Positions 35,951-45,090 of a stretch of 64,000 nucleotides of DNA are shown here, piece by piece (position 1 is the first letter of the stretch; every line of letters begins with the position of its first letter). The notes beneath the pieces are model-generated. The model did no database searches. It was given only the letters and a program-made list of their open reading frames with translations, and was not told where the DNA came from. A program made the position numbers and the translations under genes. Where the stretch lies: contig CP073041.1 in the NCBI GenBank assembly GCA_025370055.1, positions 5,674,272 to 5,738,271 of the forward strand, given 5' to 3'. The stretch comes from Woronichinia naegeliana WA131 (lineage in GTDB: Bacteria > Cyanobacteriota > Cyanobacteriia > Cyanobacteriales > Microcystaceae).

Positions 35951-37638
35951 GGGCTTGCTGAAAAAGTCAAAAAACGAAAGAAATGTGGGTTAGGGAAGTA
36001 TGGACTGAAAAAGCATAGATAACTTATCCTTATGGAAACAAATCAAAATACAGATTTTGTTTAATCTATTGTTCCTTTCTGTCTAAAAAGGTCAACACAA
36101 ATCACTCCTCACAAAAGAGAGGAAAATTAACACCATTTTTCACAAGAAAAACGACTCTACAACTTTTTACTTTTTGTCTTCTGAAGTAGAGTAGAAAGAT
36201 TCATTACCAAAAAGTTCATCGCAATTACCGTTTCCGAGGTCTCAGGTAGTTTGGCCATCACTCGACCAAGACTAAATTTCCTCTTTCCCTGTCCGAATTT
36301 ACCCTCAATGGCATTACGCACTCTTTCATCTGAGCGTGCCTCTTTCTTTTTTTCTTTGCTCACCTCTTTCGGCGGTCTTCCCAATCGGGGACCACTCATT
36401 CTTATATCCCTTTCTTTACAATAAGCTCGATTCGCTTTTGTTCGATAGATTTTATCCACATGAACCGATTCCGGATAACATCCTGTTTCCCTTTTATATT
36501 CTTCTATTCGCGCTTGTAAATCTCCCGATTCGTTGTAATTATCCCAACTTAATTTGTCTAAGAAGACAAAGCCATTCACATTACTTGCCGATATTTTAGC
36601 TCCAAACTCTACTGCTTTTCCCGCTTTTCCACGCACTATTGGACGCACGTGAGGTTGGCTTACACTCACAATTCTGTTTTCTACTTTATTTGTCTTTTTT
36701 TCATACATTTCTAACTGTTGCTCATACACTTTTCCTATCGTTACAAGCTCTTCTTGCTCTTTTTTCGTTAGTTTTTCTAACTTTGCTCCCTCTTCTATCA
36801 TTTTTTCTATATCAGACAAGTTTCTTTTTATATATCCTAGTTGTTTTTTTGTTCCTTTTCTTCTTTCTTTTTTTGACACACGACGTTTTTTTGCTATGGC
36901 TAAGTACTCTTTTCTTGCCACTTCCCTATAAGTCCTCGGCTTTTCTTTCCTTTTCTCTTTTATTTCTTCATACAGCTTATCTATTATTTTTTCTGTTTTT
37001 TCTCTGGCATCATTCAATATTCCTATATCCGTTGGATATTTTATATCTGCTGGTGTACAAGTCGCATCTAACAATAACTTTCCTTCATTTTCTTTTTTTT
37101 CTGACGCTACACCCGTCGCTTTTTTTTCTATTTCTTTATTAATTTTATTTATTAATTCCATTCCTATTTTTTTACGAAAATGAACCATCATTGACGCATT
37201 AAATGCTTCTTTGCTACTATAGCTTTCCATTCCTATAAAGTACTGTAAATAAGGGTTCTCTTTTATTTGTTCTACTGTTTCTCTGTCACTTTTTCCTGAA
37301 ATTTCTTTGATAATTAATGCTCCTAATGCCATTCTAAATGATTTGGCTGGGGCTCCTTTTTTTTCTGTGAAGTTTTTTGCATATTCTTCCTCATATTCTT
37401 CCCAGGGAATCATTTTTGACATTTCTATCCAACGATTTTCTTCGTCTAACTGCCCGCCGAACAGATTTTTCAAGTTTTCTGGTGTTTCAATTGAGTACTG
37501 TTGCTTTCGGTACATCTGCTTTCTCTCTTCTTAATGCAATGGTTTTGAGGCATTCTACCCTATTTTCGTGCATTCTAGCGGTTCTTAATTCGCCTACTAT
37601 TTTTCTCCGTAAAGGTTTCAGCTTTTTTCAGCAAGCCC
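35951..37638 (-). mobile_element. IS5/IS1182-like element, copy 2 (intact, inside rep)
   Basis: 1688 bp with terminal GGGCTTGCTGAAAAA / TTTTTCAGCAAGCCC and a perfect 6-bp target duplication TAATTA (35945-35950 and 37639-37644). It interrupts the Rep gene. The transposase frame is intact. Confidence 0.95.
36157..37515 (-). CDS. IS5/IS1182-like transposase, copy 2
   Basis: A 452-aa transposase. The N-terminal half has the DUF772-like helical domain (FRMALGALIIKEISGKSDRETVEQI). The DDE domain follows: LLLDATCTPADIKYPTDI (first Asp), a long Lys/Glu-rich insertion, FVFLDKLSWDNYNE (second Asp region) and a C-terminal RVRNAIEGKFGQGKRKFSLGR (Glu). Intact, so it could mobilise the defective copies. 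Very Lys/Glu-rich and A-rich in coding strand compared with host genes. Confidence 0.9.
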   Translation of the reverse strand: MYRKQQYSIETPENLKNLFGGQLDEENRWIEMSKMIPWEEYEEEYAKNFTEKKGAPAKSFRMALGALIIKEISGKSDRETVEQIKENPYLQYFIGMESYSSKEAFNASMMVHFRKKIGMELINKINKEIEKKATGVASEKKENEGKLLLDATCTPADIKYPTDIGILNDAREKTEKIIDKLYEEIKEKRKEKPRTYREVARKEYLAIAKKRRVSKKERRKGTKKQLGYIKRNLSDIEKMIEEGAKLEKLTKKEQEELVTIGKVYEQQLEMYEKKTNKVENRIVSVSQPHVRPIVRGKAGKAVEFGAKISASNVNGFVFLDKLSWDNYNESGDLQARIEEYKRETGCYPESVHVDKIYRTKANRAYCKERDIRMSGPRLGRPPKEVSKEKKKEARSDERVRNAIEGKFGQGKRKFSLGRVMAKLPETSETVIAMNFLVMNLSTLLQKTKSKKL

Positions 37639-37823
37639 TAATTAGAGATGATGTCGGCATTTTTCCGATGCTTATCCCAAGGCTTATCTTTTTCAGAGAG
37701 GGATTCTAAGAATGTATATCCATCTTGATGAATAAAAGATACAATGGGAACATTAGATTTTTGACCGATATTGAGTTGGTCAGGCGCAAAAACTCCGAGT
37801 ATTTGGTTGGCGTAAGATACCTT

Positions 37824-38347
37824 CTAGGATACTGGAGTTTTTTGCTATTTGAGATTAATTATTTTGAAGTGCAGGGGATACGGGCAAAACCTCGATCAAC
37901 GTTATCCCTTAATGATTCTAGTATTTTTGGGGCTTAATGAGAATTAAGCCCCACTTATTGCTGTGACTAATTACACTTCCTAGTCATCTCCTTTTTGATT
38001 TTTTATATGGTATCATTACTTTTGATTTAGGCTATTATAGCACTTGTCTGTATAGGTAATTAATTTTGCATGACTACTTACAAGTCGTTTCTAACCTCAG
38101 AATCTCAACTCATATCCTTTTCTGTCAAGGGTTTCTATCCTTCTTCTGACAAGCCTTTTAGCCTTTTCTCTCCCATGTTTTGTCAGTCAATCAGCCCTCT
38201 ATCTGTTGCAAGTATTGGTTTATAGTATTTTTATAACCGTAATGGGATGGTTTTATTTTGCTAGTTTTCAAGGCAATGTGACCACATCTGCGACTAAACT
38301 AAAAACCTGAAAATCTAACAATCTAACAAGAAATTTAAATAGTATTT
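37824..38347. other. Gene-free region upstream of cobW, with perfect hairpin
   Basis: It holds the probable left edge of the plasmid remnant. The hairpin at 37929-37952 is GGGGCTTAAT-GAGA-ATTAAGCCCC, a perfect 10-bp stem. It has no T-run on either strand, so it could be a nicking or origin hairpin upstream of rep rather than a terminator. The rest (38000-38347) shows no gene and no recognised riboswitch. Confidence 0.5.
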
Positions 38348-39406
38348 ATGCACAAAATTCCCGTCACGGTGGTTACTGGTTTTCTAGGGGCTGGTAAAAC
38401 CACGCTAGTTCGTCACCTATTACAAAATAATCAAGGTCGCCGTATTGCAGTTTTGGTCAATGAATTTGGCGATGTCGGTATTGATGGCGAATTATTGCGA
38501 GATTGTCAGATCTGTGAGCAAACGACAGAAGAAAATACTCAGAATAGCCCAAGTACTCAAATTATTGAATTAACGAATGGTTGTCTTTGTTGCACCGTCC
38601 ATGAAGAATTTTTTCCGATTATGCAAGAATTACTGCAACGGCGAGAACAACTGGATTGTATTGTCATCGAAACCTCTGGGTTAGCCTTACCCAAGCCTTT
38701 AGTTCAAGCTTTTCGGTGGCCAGAAATTCGCAATGGGGCAACCGTCGATGGTGTGATTACCGTTGTGGATAGTCAAGCTTTGGCCAATGGTAATTTAGTA
38801 GGAGATTTAACGGCGATTAATGCTCAACGTCAAGCCGATCCTAGTTTAGATCATGAAACGCCCCTAGAAGAGTTATTTGAGGATCAATTAGCCTGTGCCG
38901 ATTTAGTGTTATTAACGAAAACTGATTTGGTGAGTGATGAACAATTAAATCAAGTTAAAACCTGGTTATCCCAGGAACTCAGACCTGGTATCAAAACTCT
39001 GACCTGTCAGCAAGGAGAACTCAATCCTGATATTCTCTTAGGGTTTAATGCGGCGGTGGAAGATAATCTTGAAAATCGTCCGAGTCACCATGATCACGAA
39101 GCAGAACACGATCACGATGATGATATTCATTCTGTGCAGTTTATTCAAAACGAAAGTTATGATCCCCAAGTGTTAATTTCCCGTCTAGAGCAATTAGTTC
39201 AAGAACAGGAGATTTATCGAGTCAAGGGGTTTGTGAATGTGGCTAAAAAACCGATGCGTTTAGTGTTACAAGGAGTCGGCGATCGCTTTGAGAGTTTCTA
39301 TGATCGTTTATGGAAAAAAGAGGAAACAAGACTGACCCAACTTGTGTTTATTGGCAAAAATCTAGAAATTGATCAAATTACAGCCTTTCTCAAGTCGTCC
39401 GGTTAA
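38348..39406 (+). CDS. cobW: CobW-family metallochaperone GTPase
   Basis: A 352-aa COG0523 G3E GTPase: P-loop GFLGAGKTTL at residues 10-19, the metal-binding CLCC motif near 80 (NGCLCCTV), VVDSQ, and TKTDLV for guanine. A His/Asp-rich stretch (HHDHEAEHDHDDDIH) near 245-260 before the CobW C-terminal domain would bind metal. Such proteins insert or deliver Co, Zn or other metals. The plain CobW name reflects similarity and not proven cobalamin function. No cobalamin genes are nearby. Intact; ATG 38348. Confidence 0.85.
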   Translation: MHKIPVTVVTGFLGAGKTTLVRHLLQNNQGRRIAVLVNEFGDVGIDGELLRDCQICEQTTEENTQNSPSTQIIELTNGCLCCTVHEEFFPIMQELLQRREQLDCIVIETSGLALPKPLVQAFRWPEIRNGATVDGVITVVDSQALANGNLVGDLTAINAQRQADPSLDHETPLEELFEDQLACADLVLLTKTDLVSDEQLNQVKTWLSQELRPGIKTLTCQQGELNPDILLGFNAAVEDNLENRPSHHDHEAEHDHDDDIHSVQFIQNESYDPQVLISRLEQLVQEQEIYRVKGFVNVAKKPMRLVLQGVGDRFESFYDRLWKKEETRLTQLVFIGKNLEIDQITAFLKSSG

Positions 39407-39518
39407 ATCGAAACCGTTTAAAAATGATAGAATAGAAAAAATTGATGTTCAATAATGATGAACGCGCCCCAACCTATACCCATTTCTGTACAAAAAGCAT
39501 CTGCTGAAACTTTGCTTG

Positions 39519-39608
39519 CTGTAAATTTTTCGTTGATTATGCCTGATGTTATCACAGAAGTCTTATCATCCCTTTTCACAGGAAAAGCTATCAACGAATT
39601 ATTTACAG
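39519..39608. mobile_element. 90-bp MITE, copy A
   Basis: Terminal inverted repeats of 19 bp, CTGTAAATTTTTCGTTGAT at the left and the complement of CTGTAAATAATTCGTTGAT at the right, with two mismatches. A second copy of similar size and interior (GAAGTCTTA) lies at 54963-55053. No coding capacity. It sits immediately past the stop of the PAS protein gene. Confidence 0.75.
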
Positions 39609-39617
39609 GTAGAATTT

Positions 39618-40160
39618 TTATGGAAAAACGAGAGGATCTCGAAAGCTCCAGGCAAGGCGAATCAGGGTACCGGTTAAATCGTAAATAGAATTGGTAATCA
39701 CGGAAGCGACTATCGGCTCAGATTGTCGGGGTTTGAAGGTTAAATCCCAATATTTCCGTTGGGTTAGCGAAATCATCTCAGCAGCAAATCTACGGCGATC
39801 GCTCTCCGCAACCAGAACAATTAAGGGTTTTCCTAGGAGAAATTCGCGGCCCATATTAAAAAAACGGGTTACTGCTTGATTGGCCTCTTCAATAATGCCC
39901 TGACGATTGGTGACAAGATAACATTCAGGAGCTAATTCAAATAAATTTTGGTAATGTAATCGTTCCTGTTCAGCCTTTTCCTGATTATCAATGAGCATTT
40001 CATACTGAACCTGAAGTTCCTCTAGGGTAACGGCTAATTCCTCTAACACGATTCCCAAGATATCAGGACTCAGTAAAAGCTCGTCTTTGCGATGAGCTAG
40101 AATCTCGACTCGTTGTTGAGCCAATTGCAATTTTTGTTGACTGTTAATGGGGAAGATCAT
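39618..40160 (-). CDS. PAS-domain protein of the cheB-cheR operon
   Basis: A 180-aa protein. An N-terminal helical/coiled-coil segment (LQVQYEMLIDNQEKAEQERLHYQ) leads into one PAS domain at about 68-180 (LFELAPECYLVTNRQGIIEEAN). No histidine kinase or output domain follows, so it may sense a ligand and act through partners. It overlaps the upstream cheR gene by 4 bp, so it is the third gene of a translationally coupled operon. Possibly truncated: related proteins often continue into a kinase, and a MITE lies 10 bp after the stop. Confidence 0.8.
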   Translation of the reverse strand: MIFPINSQQKLQLAQQRVEILAHRKDELLLSPDILGIVLEELAVTLEELQVQYEMLIDNQEKAEQERLHYQNLFELAPECYLVTNRQGIIEEANQAVTRFFNMGREFLLGKPLIVLVAESDRRRFAAEMISLTQRKYWDLTFKPRQSEPIVASVITNSIYDLTGTLIRLAWSFRDPLVFP

Positions 40161-42067
40161 GACGTTATTTCCTCAACGAATAAAATGACACCTAAACATT
40201 CCTGATCAATCGCAATCAGAACATTAAAACTAATCTGATAGTCTAAGGTTTGACCACGACGATTCATCGCCTTGACGATAATATTTGGTTGTTTATTCAC
40301 TCCATTGAGACAATTACGAATCGATTCTCCTAGTTGATCAACGGGTAAACCAATTTCTAAACTGGCTAAGGACTGACCCTGTACTTCTTCCGCTCGTAAT
40401 CCCCAAAACTTTTCAGAGGCTTGGTTCCAAATCAGAATATTAAATTGCCGATCCACAACAATCACACCGGCTGTCAGACTGGCTAAAATAGAATTCAAAA
40501 AAGCATTAGATTTATCTAACTCTAGGGTGCGATCGCGGTGCTCTCGATTGATATTGTGTAGTTCTTCATTGGTAGATTGCAGTTCCTCATTCATGGTTTC
40601 CAATTCTTCATTGGTGGATTGCAGTTCCTCATTGGTGGTTTCCAATTCTTCATTGGTGGATTGTAGTTCCTCATTGGTGGTTTCCAATTCTTCATTACTA
40701 GATTGCAATTCTTCATTGGCGGTTTCTAGCTCATGATTGGTTTTTTCTAATTCTTCCCGTAGCGTCTGATAACGGCTCACCTCGGTAAAGTTAATACTAA
40801 CACCGATAATTTCTTGATCATCCTGTTTTAAGGGGATAATCTCTACATCAAAATAATGTTGATTGCCATCTACCAAAAAATGAGAGACATTTTCAACTTT
40901 GACGGCAGCATAATCTCGATAAGCTTTTTCAATCAGCGATCGCAATTCCAGGGGACGATAGGAAATTTCTAAATTTTGCAGAGGAGTGCTAATTTGGGGA
41001 AGGGATAATTTAAACCAATTTTGGGCTAATTGATTAATCCGAACTAAATTATTATTTTTATCAATAAGAATCTGGGCAATTGGAGCCTGATAAAAAGACA
41101 AATCTCTGAGTAAGAACTGAAGGTTAATCAATGTTTTCTTTTCTTCTACGGGACGATAATTAAGGGAAATAATTTGCGAGCGATCATAATTTTTAGAAAG
41201 ACAAGTAAAAATTCGATGTTGTAAATTAACTGGAGCAAAGAGATTTCCCTGATTTAAAAGCATTTCTGCCTTCCCTAAAAAGAGAATCCCCGTTGAATTT
41301 AAGGCAAAATGAAAGCGTTTCAGAATCCGAGCCTGGGTTTCGGCATTAAAATACATTAAGGTATTACGACACACTAACAGATCCAGCCGAGAAATAGGCG
41401 CATCTCGACAGAGATCATGGCGACCAAAAATGACAGAACGACGCAAATCTGGACGAAAAATATAGTGTTGATCACTCACTGGTTCAAAATATTTCGATTG
41501 AATCGCTTCTGGCAAATTTTCTAGCTTTTGAAACCGATAACAGGCACGGCGAGCTTCACCCAGAGCTTCTTCATCCACATCAGTGGCATAGATTTTGACC
41601 CGTTGTCGAAAAACTTCAATGCCTAAGATCTCCGTTAAAATAATTGCTAAAGTATAGGCTTCTTCCCCTGAAGCACAACCCGCACTCCAGATACGAATAG
41701 GCTCTTGTGGGTTTTTCTGATTAATGAAGGTGGGAAAAAATTGGTTCTGTAAATAAGACCAGGCGGCTTTATCTCGAAAAAAACTGGTGACATTAATCAG
41801 AATCGTATTAAAAAGTGTCGTAAATTCTTCGGGATGAACTTGAAGATAGTCGGAATAGTCACTGAAACGGTCTATTTGCCGCATCTCCATTTGTTTTAAG
41901 ATACGGCGTTTTAGGCTGGAGGGTTTATAGCCGGTAAAATCAAAGCTCCGTGAATAACTGAGATAATCGAGGAGAGCGGTAAAGGCAAGGTCTTCATTGG
42001 GATCTTCATTTTTATTACCAAGAGATTCCAGTTTATTTTCAGGATCCTCAAAGCAGTCTTCTGTCAT
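40157..42067 (-). CDS. CheR-type methyltransferase with PAS domains and repetitive coiled coil
   Basis: A 636-aa protein. CheR domain at about 28-285, with the SAM loop WSAGCASGEEAY (127-138), KIYATDVDEEAL and DLLVCRNTLMYF. A PAS-like domain follows near 310-430. Then comes a coiled coil of about 75 residues made of repeated TNEELQS/NEELET heptads, and a second PAS domain near 520-636 (GVIVVDRQFNILIWN). CheR methylates receptor glutamates. Proteins of this layout are usually fused CheB-CheR sensor kinases; here CheB is a separate gene and the kinase is missing. 4-bp overlaps on both sides. Confidence 0.88.
   Translation of the reverse strand: MTEDCFEDPENKLESLGNKNEDPNEDLAFTALLDYLSYSRSFDFTGYKPSSLKRRILKQMEMRQIDRFSDYSDYLQVHPEEFTTLFNTILINVTSFFRDKAAWSYLQNQFFPTFINQKNPQEPIRIWSAGCASGEEAYTLAIILTEILGIEVFRQRVKIYATDVDEEALGEARRACYRFQKLENLPEAIQSKYFEPVSDQHYIFRPDLRRSVIFGRHDLCRDAPISRLDLLVCRNTLMYFNAETQARILKRFHFALNSTGILFLGKAEMLLNQGNLFAPVNLQHRIFTCLSKNYDRSQIISLNYRPVEEKKTLINLQFLLRDLSFYQAPIAQILIDKNNNLVRINQLAQNWFKLSLPQISTPLQNLEISYRPLELRSLIEKAYRDYAAVKVENVSHFLVDGNQHYFDVEIIPLKQDDQEIIGVSINFTEVSRYQTLREELEKTNHELETANEELQSSNEELETTNEELQSTNEELETTNEELQSTNEELETMNEELQSTNEELHNINREHRDRTLELDKSNAFLNSILASLTAGVIVVDRQFNILIWNQASEKFWGLRAEEVQGQSLASLEIGLPVDQLGESIRNCLNGVNKQPNIIVKAMNRRGQTLDYQISFNVLIAIDQECLGVILFVEEITS
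40557..40740. repeat. 42-bp tandem repeats encoding the CheR coiled coil
   Basis: About four units of 42 bp (14 aa, TNEELQSTNEELET) within the cheR-type gene. Substitutions are few, so unit number may vary between strains. Confidence 0.75.
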
Positions 42068-42672
42068 GGTGTTAACTCCGGCAGGGTTAATTGAATAAGG
42101 GTTGCAGCAATCTCCGTTAACGGCACAATCTGATCTACAATATCAGCTTCAATGGTCGCCTTAGGCATTCCTGAAAATTCGCAGCTTTCTTCACTTTGTG
42201 CCAGAATCATTCCTCCCTGAGCATGGATTAATTGTGAGCCAAGCAGTCCATCTGTTCCTGTTCCTGTTAACACCACCGCGATCGCCTTATCCTGATAAAC
42301 TTTAGCGATCGACTCAAATAACACATTGGCCGAAGGACGCAGAAAACGAACCTCTGGAGATTGGCTTAAGGTCAAGGTTTTCTGATCTGTGACTAATAAA
42401 TGATGATTAGGGGGCGCAATATAAACATGGCCAGCCAGGGGGCGATCGTTCTCTTCTGCTTCTTTAACCTTTAAGCTCGTACAACGACTGAGAATATGGG
42501 CCAATAAGGAAGAATGTCGAGGATCAAGGTGTTGAACAACAACGATCGGCACAGGGAAATACTCAGGCAAGTGGGCCAGAATTTCCGACAGAGCTTTAAG
42601 GCCACCTGCTGAAGTCGCTAGGGCAATAATCTCAAAAGACACTTGGAGTCCTCTTGAATAGAGAGATACCAA
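42064..42672 (-). CDS. CheB-type methylesterase, stand-alone catalytic domain
   Basis: A 202-aa CheB catalytic domain without the N-terminal receiver domain. The catalytic triad can be placed: Ser 21 in ATSAGGL, the His in VVVQHLDP near 47, and the Asp in VLTGTGTDG near 147. CheB removes methyl esters from chemoreceptor glutamates or deamidates glutamine. Its stop overlaps the cheR start by 4 bp (ATGA-type coupling). IS copy 3 is inserted 28 bp upstream of the start and has probably removed or replaced the native promoter. Confidence 0.87.
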   Translation of the reverse strand: MVSLYSRGLQVSFEIIALATSAGGLKALSEILAHLPEYFPVPIVVVQHLDPRHSSLLAHILSRCTSLKVKEAEENDRPLAGHVYIAPPNHHLLVTDQKTLTLSQSPEVRFLRPSANVLFESIAKVYQDKAIAVVLTGTGTDGLLGSQLIHAQGGMILAQSEESCEFSGMPKATIEADIVDQIVPLTEIAATLIQLTLPELTP

Positions 42673-42705
42673 TCAACAGATAGTACAAATAGCGATCAAT
42701 AATTA

Positions 42706-44393
42706 GGGCTTGCTGAAAAAGTCAAAAAACGAAAGAAATGTGGGTTAGGGAAGTATGGACTGAAAAAGCATAGATAACTTATCCTTATGGAAACAAATCA
42801 AAATACAGATTTTGTTTAATATATTGTTCCTTTCTGTCTAAAAAGGTCAACACAAATCACTCCTCACAAAAGAGAGGAAAATTAACACCATTTTTCACAA
42901 GAAAAACGACTCTACAACTTTTTACTTTTTGTCTTCTGAAGTAGAGTAGAAAGATTCATTACCAAAAAGTTCATCGCAATTACCGTTTCCGAGGTCTCAG
43001 GTAGTTTGGCCATCACTCGACCAAGACTAAATTTCCTCTTTCCCTGTCCGAATTTACCCTCAATGGCATTACGCACTCTTTCATCTGAGCGTGCCTCTTT
43101 CTTTTTTTCTTTGCTCACCTCTTTCGGCGGTCTTCCCAATCGGGGACCACTCATTCTTATATCCCTTTCTTTACAATAAGCTCGATTCGCTTTTGTTCGA
43201 TAGATTTTATCCACATGAACCGATTCCGGATAACATCCTGTTTCCCTTTTATATTCTTCTATTCGCGCTTGTAAATCTCCCGATTCGTTGTAATTATCCC
43301 AACTTAATTTGTCTAAGAAGACAAAGCCATTCACATTACTTGCCGATATTTTAGCTCCAAACTCTACTGCTTTTCCCGCTTTTCCACGCACTATTAGACG
43401 CACGTGAGGTTGGCTTACACTCACAATTCTGTTTTCTACTTTATTTGTCTTTTTTTCATACATTTCTAACTGTTGCTCATACACTTTTCCTATCGTTACA
43501 AGCTCTTCTTGCTCTTTTTTCGTTAGTTTTTCTAACTTTGCTCCCTCTTCTATCATTTTTTCTATATGAGACAAGTTTCTTTTTATATATCCTAGTTGTT
43601 TTTTTGTTCCTTTTCTTCTTTCTTTTTTTGACACACGACGTTTTTTTGCTATGGCTAAGTACTCTTTTCTTGCCACTTCCCTATAAGTCCTCGGCTTTTC
43701 TTTCCTTTTCTCTTTTATTTCTTCATACAGCTTATCTATTATTTTTTCTGTTTTTTCTCTGGCATCATTCAATATTCCTATATCCGTTGGATATTTTATA
43801 TCTGCTGGTGTACAAGTCGCATCTAACAATAACTTTCCTTCATTTTCTTTTTTTTCTGACGCTACACCCGTCGCTTTTTTTTCTATTTTTTTATTAATTT
43901 TATTTATTAATTCCATTCCTATTTTTTTACGAAAATGAACCATCATTGACGCATTAAATGCTTCTTTGCTACTATAGCTTTCCATTCCTATAAAGTACTG
44001 TAAATAAGGGTTCTCTTTTATTTGTTCTACTGTTTCTCTGTCACTTTTTCCTGAAATTTCTTTGATAATTAATGCTCCTAATGCCATTCTAAATGATTTG
44101 GCTGGGGCTCCTTTTTTTTCTGTGAAGTTTTTTGCATATTCTTCCTCATATTCTTCCCAGGGAATCATTTTTGACATTTCTATCCAACGATTTTCTTCGT
44201 CTAACTGCCCGCCGAACAGATTTTTCAAGTTTTCTGGTGTTTCAATTGAGTACTGTTGCTTTCGGTACATCTGCTTTCTCTCTTCTTAATGCAATGGTTT
44301 TGAGGCATTCTACCCTATTTTCGTGCATTCTAGCGGTTCTTAATTCGCCTACTATTTTTCTCCGTAAAGGTCTCAGCTTTTTTCAGCAAGCCC
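42706..44393 (-). mobile_element. IS5/IS1182-like element, copy 3 (intact)
   Basis: 1688 bp with the same inverted ends as the other copies and a perfect TAATTA duplication (42700-42705 and 44394-44399). Inserted just upstream of the cheB-cheR-PAS operon, with its transposase in the same direction, so read-through could drive that operon. Confidence 0.95.
42912..44270 (-). CDS. IS5/IS1182-like transposase, copy 3
   Basis: 452 aa, intact, differing from copy 2 at only a few residues (for example Lys for Glu in INKKIEKK and RLIVRG for RPIVRG). Same domain layout and catalytic residues as copy 2. Confidence 0.9.
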   Translation of the reverse strand: MYRKQQYSIETPENLKNLFGGQLDEENRWIEMSKMIPWEEYEEEYAKNFTEKKGAPAKSFRMALGALIIKEISGKSDRETVEQIKENPYLQYFIGMESYSSKEAFNASMMVHFRKKIGMELINKINKKIEKKATGVASEKKENEGKLLLDATCTPADIKYPTDIGILNDAREKTEKIIDKLYEEIKEKRKEKPRTYREVARKEYLAIAKKRRVSKKERRKGTKKQLGYIKRNLSHIEKMIEEGAKLEKLTKKEQEELVTIGKVYEQQLEMYEKKTNKVENRIVSVSQPHVRLIVRGKAGKAVEFGAKISASNVNGFVFLDKLSWDNYNESGDLQARIEEYKRETGCYPESVHVDKIYRTKANRAYCKERDIRMSGPRLGRPPKEVSKEKKKEARSDERVRNAIEGKFGQGKRKFSLGRVMAKLPETSETVIAMNFLVMNLSTLLQKTKSKKL

Positions 44394-44908
44394 TAATTAT
44401 CAACTAAGTTGTTCACTATCTAAAACATCTATAGGAAAGGAGCTTAAGCCTCTGTTTACAAGACTTTCAGCAGAGAATCATGATGTAATTTAAATTCGTA
44501 ACGGCTTATCAACTATCAACTTGTTAGGAGAGATTCCTGACTTTCGTACTCACCAGCTAAATGGGTTTGATATATTAATAGACAGAGGATGGCTGCTAAG
44601 TCTGTCCAAAAATGACAGAACTCACCTCAGTATTTCATTTAAACCGAAGTTCACAAAGCTTATTTTAAATAAATTTAATTATAAAGAGGGGGGATAGGGC
44701 CTACATTGCGTTATGAGAGGCCTGGCAAAGAGAGATCTTAAAATTTAAATTTGTTTAGCCCAATTGTATCATTAATAATCAGAATTGACAAGTTGTTTAC
44801 TGACAAAATCAGCTATTCTAATGGACAAAAAACTTTACACTCAAAGCATTCAACTCGTTTTGGAGCTTATTGTCGATTATTAAAAACACACAACATCGCA
44901 AAAACAGA
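44394..44908. other. Gene-poor region between IS copy 3 and tRNA-Leu
   Basis: One coding-like frame, 44494-44694 on the plus strand (...LLGEIPDFRTHQLNGFDILIDRGWLL..., ending KEGG-stop), has no ATG and no recognised family. It may be the tail of a lost gene. The rest shows nothing that I can name. It would include the original promoter of cheB before the IS arrived. Confidence 0.4.
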
Positions 44909-44994
44909 TGGGGGTGGAGAGACTCGAACTCTCACGAGCTTATAAGGCTCAACGGATTTTAAGTCCGCAGCGTCTACCATTCCGCCACACCCCC
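44909..44994 (-). tRNA. trnL-UAA: tRNA-Leu (UAA), without group I intron
   Basis: A class II tRNA of about 86 nt. The 7-bp acceptor stem is GGGGGTG/CACCCCC, the D-arm region is TGGCGGAATGGTAGACGC, and the anticodon arm is CGGACTTAAAATCCG with anticodon TAA. A long variable arm (GAGCCTTATAAGCTC) and the T-arm GAGAGTTCGAGTCTCTC follow. The anticodon loop is uninterrupted, whereas this gene carries a group I intron between U34 and A35 in many cyanobacteria. CCA is not fully encoded. Confidence 0.95.
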
Positions 44995-45090
44995 GTTTCC
45001 TTTTTTAACATCGGTTTTTTACCGACGATTTAACATCATAGCATGGGTGGCTCTAAATACAAATCTCTCCTGGAAAAATTTGTGGATAAT

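Larger units (their letters stand above)
35062..37823 (-). pseudogene. rep: Rolling-circle plasmid Rep protein split by IS copy 2
   Basis: The main part (35062-35944) has Rep_1-type features: FCRVRHCPICQWRRSLRWKA zinc-like motif, the HUH motif HPHLHCLILL, and EILKYQCKESD with the probable nicking tyrosine. On the other side of the IS, 37823-37639 continues the same protein (GVFAPDQLNIGQ..., FLESLSEKDKPWDKHRKNAD). Removing the IS and one TAATTA duplicate restores a continuous frame. A stop at 37824-37826 precedes that frame with no visible ATG, so the N-terminus is also decayed. Replication initiation by this gene is not expected. Confidence 0.85.

Noticed and set aside
35945-35970. ATG 35970 as the start of Rep
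   Set aside because: The first residues come from the IS end; the true N-terminal codons continue on the other side of the IS.
39455-39688. Plus-strand 77-aa frame after cobW
   Set aside because: Its middle is the MITE sequence and its end overlaps the PAS gene on the other strand.
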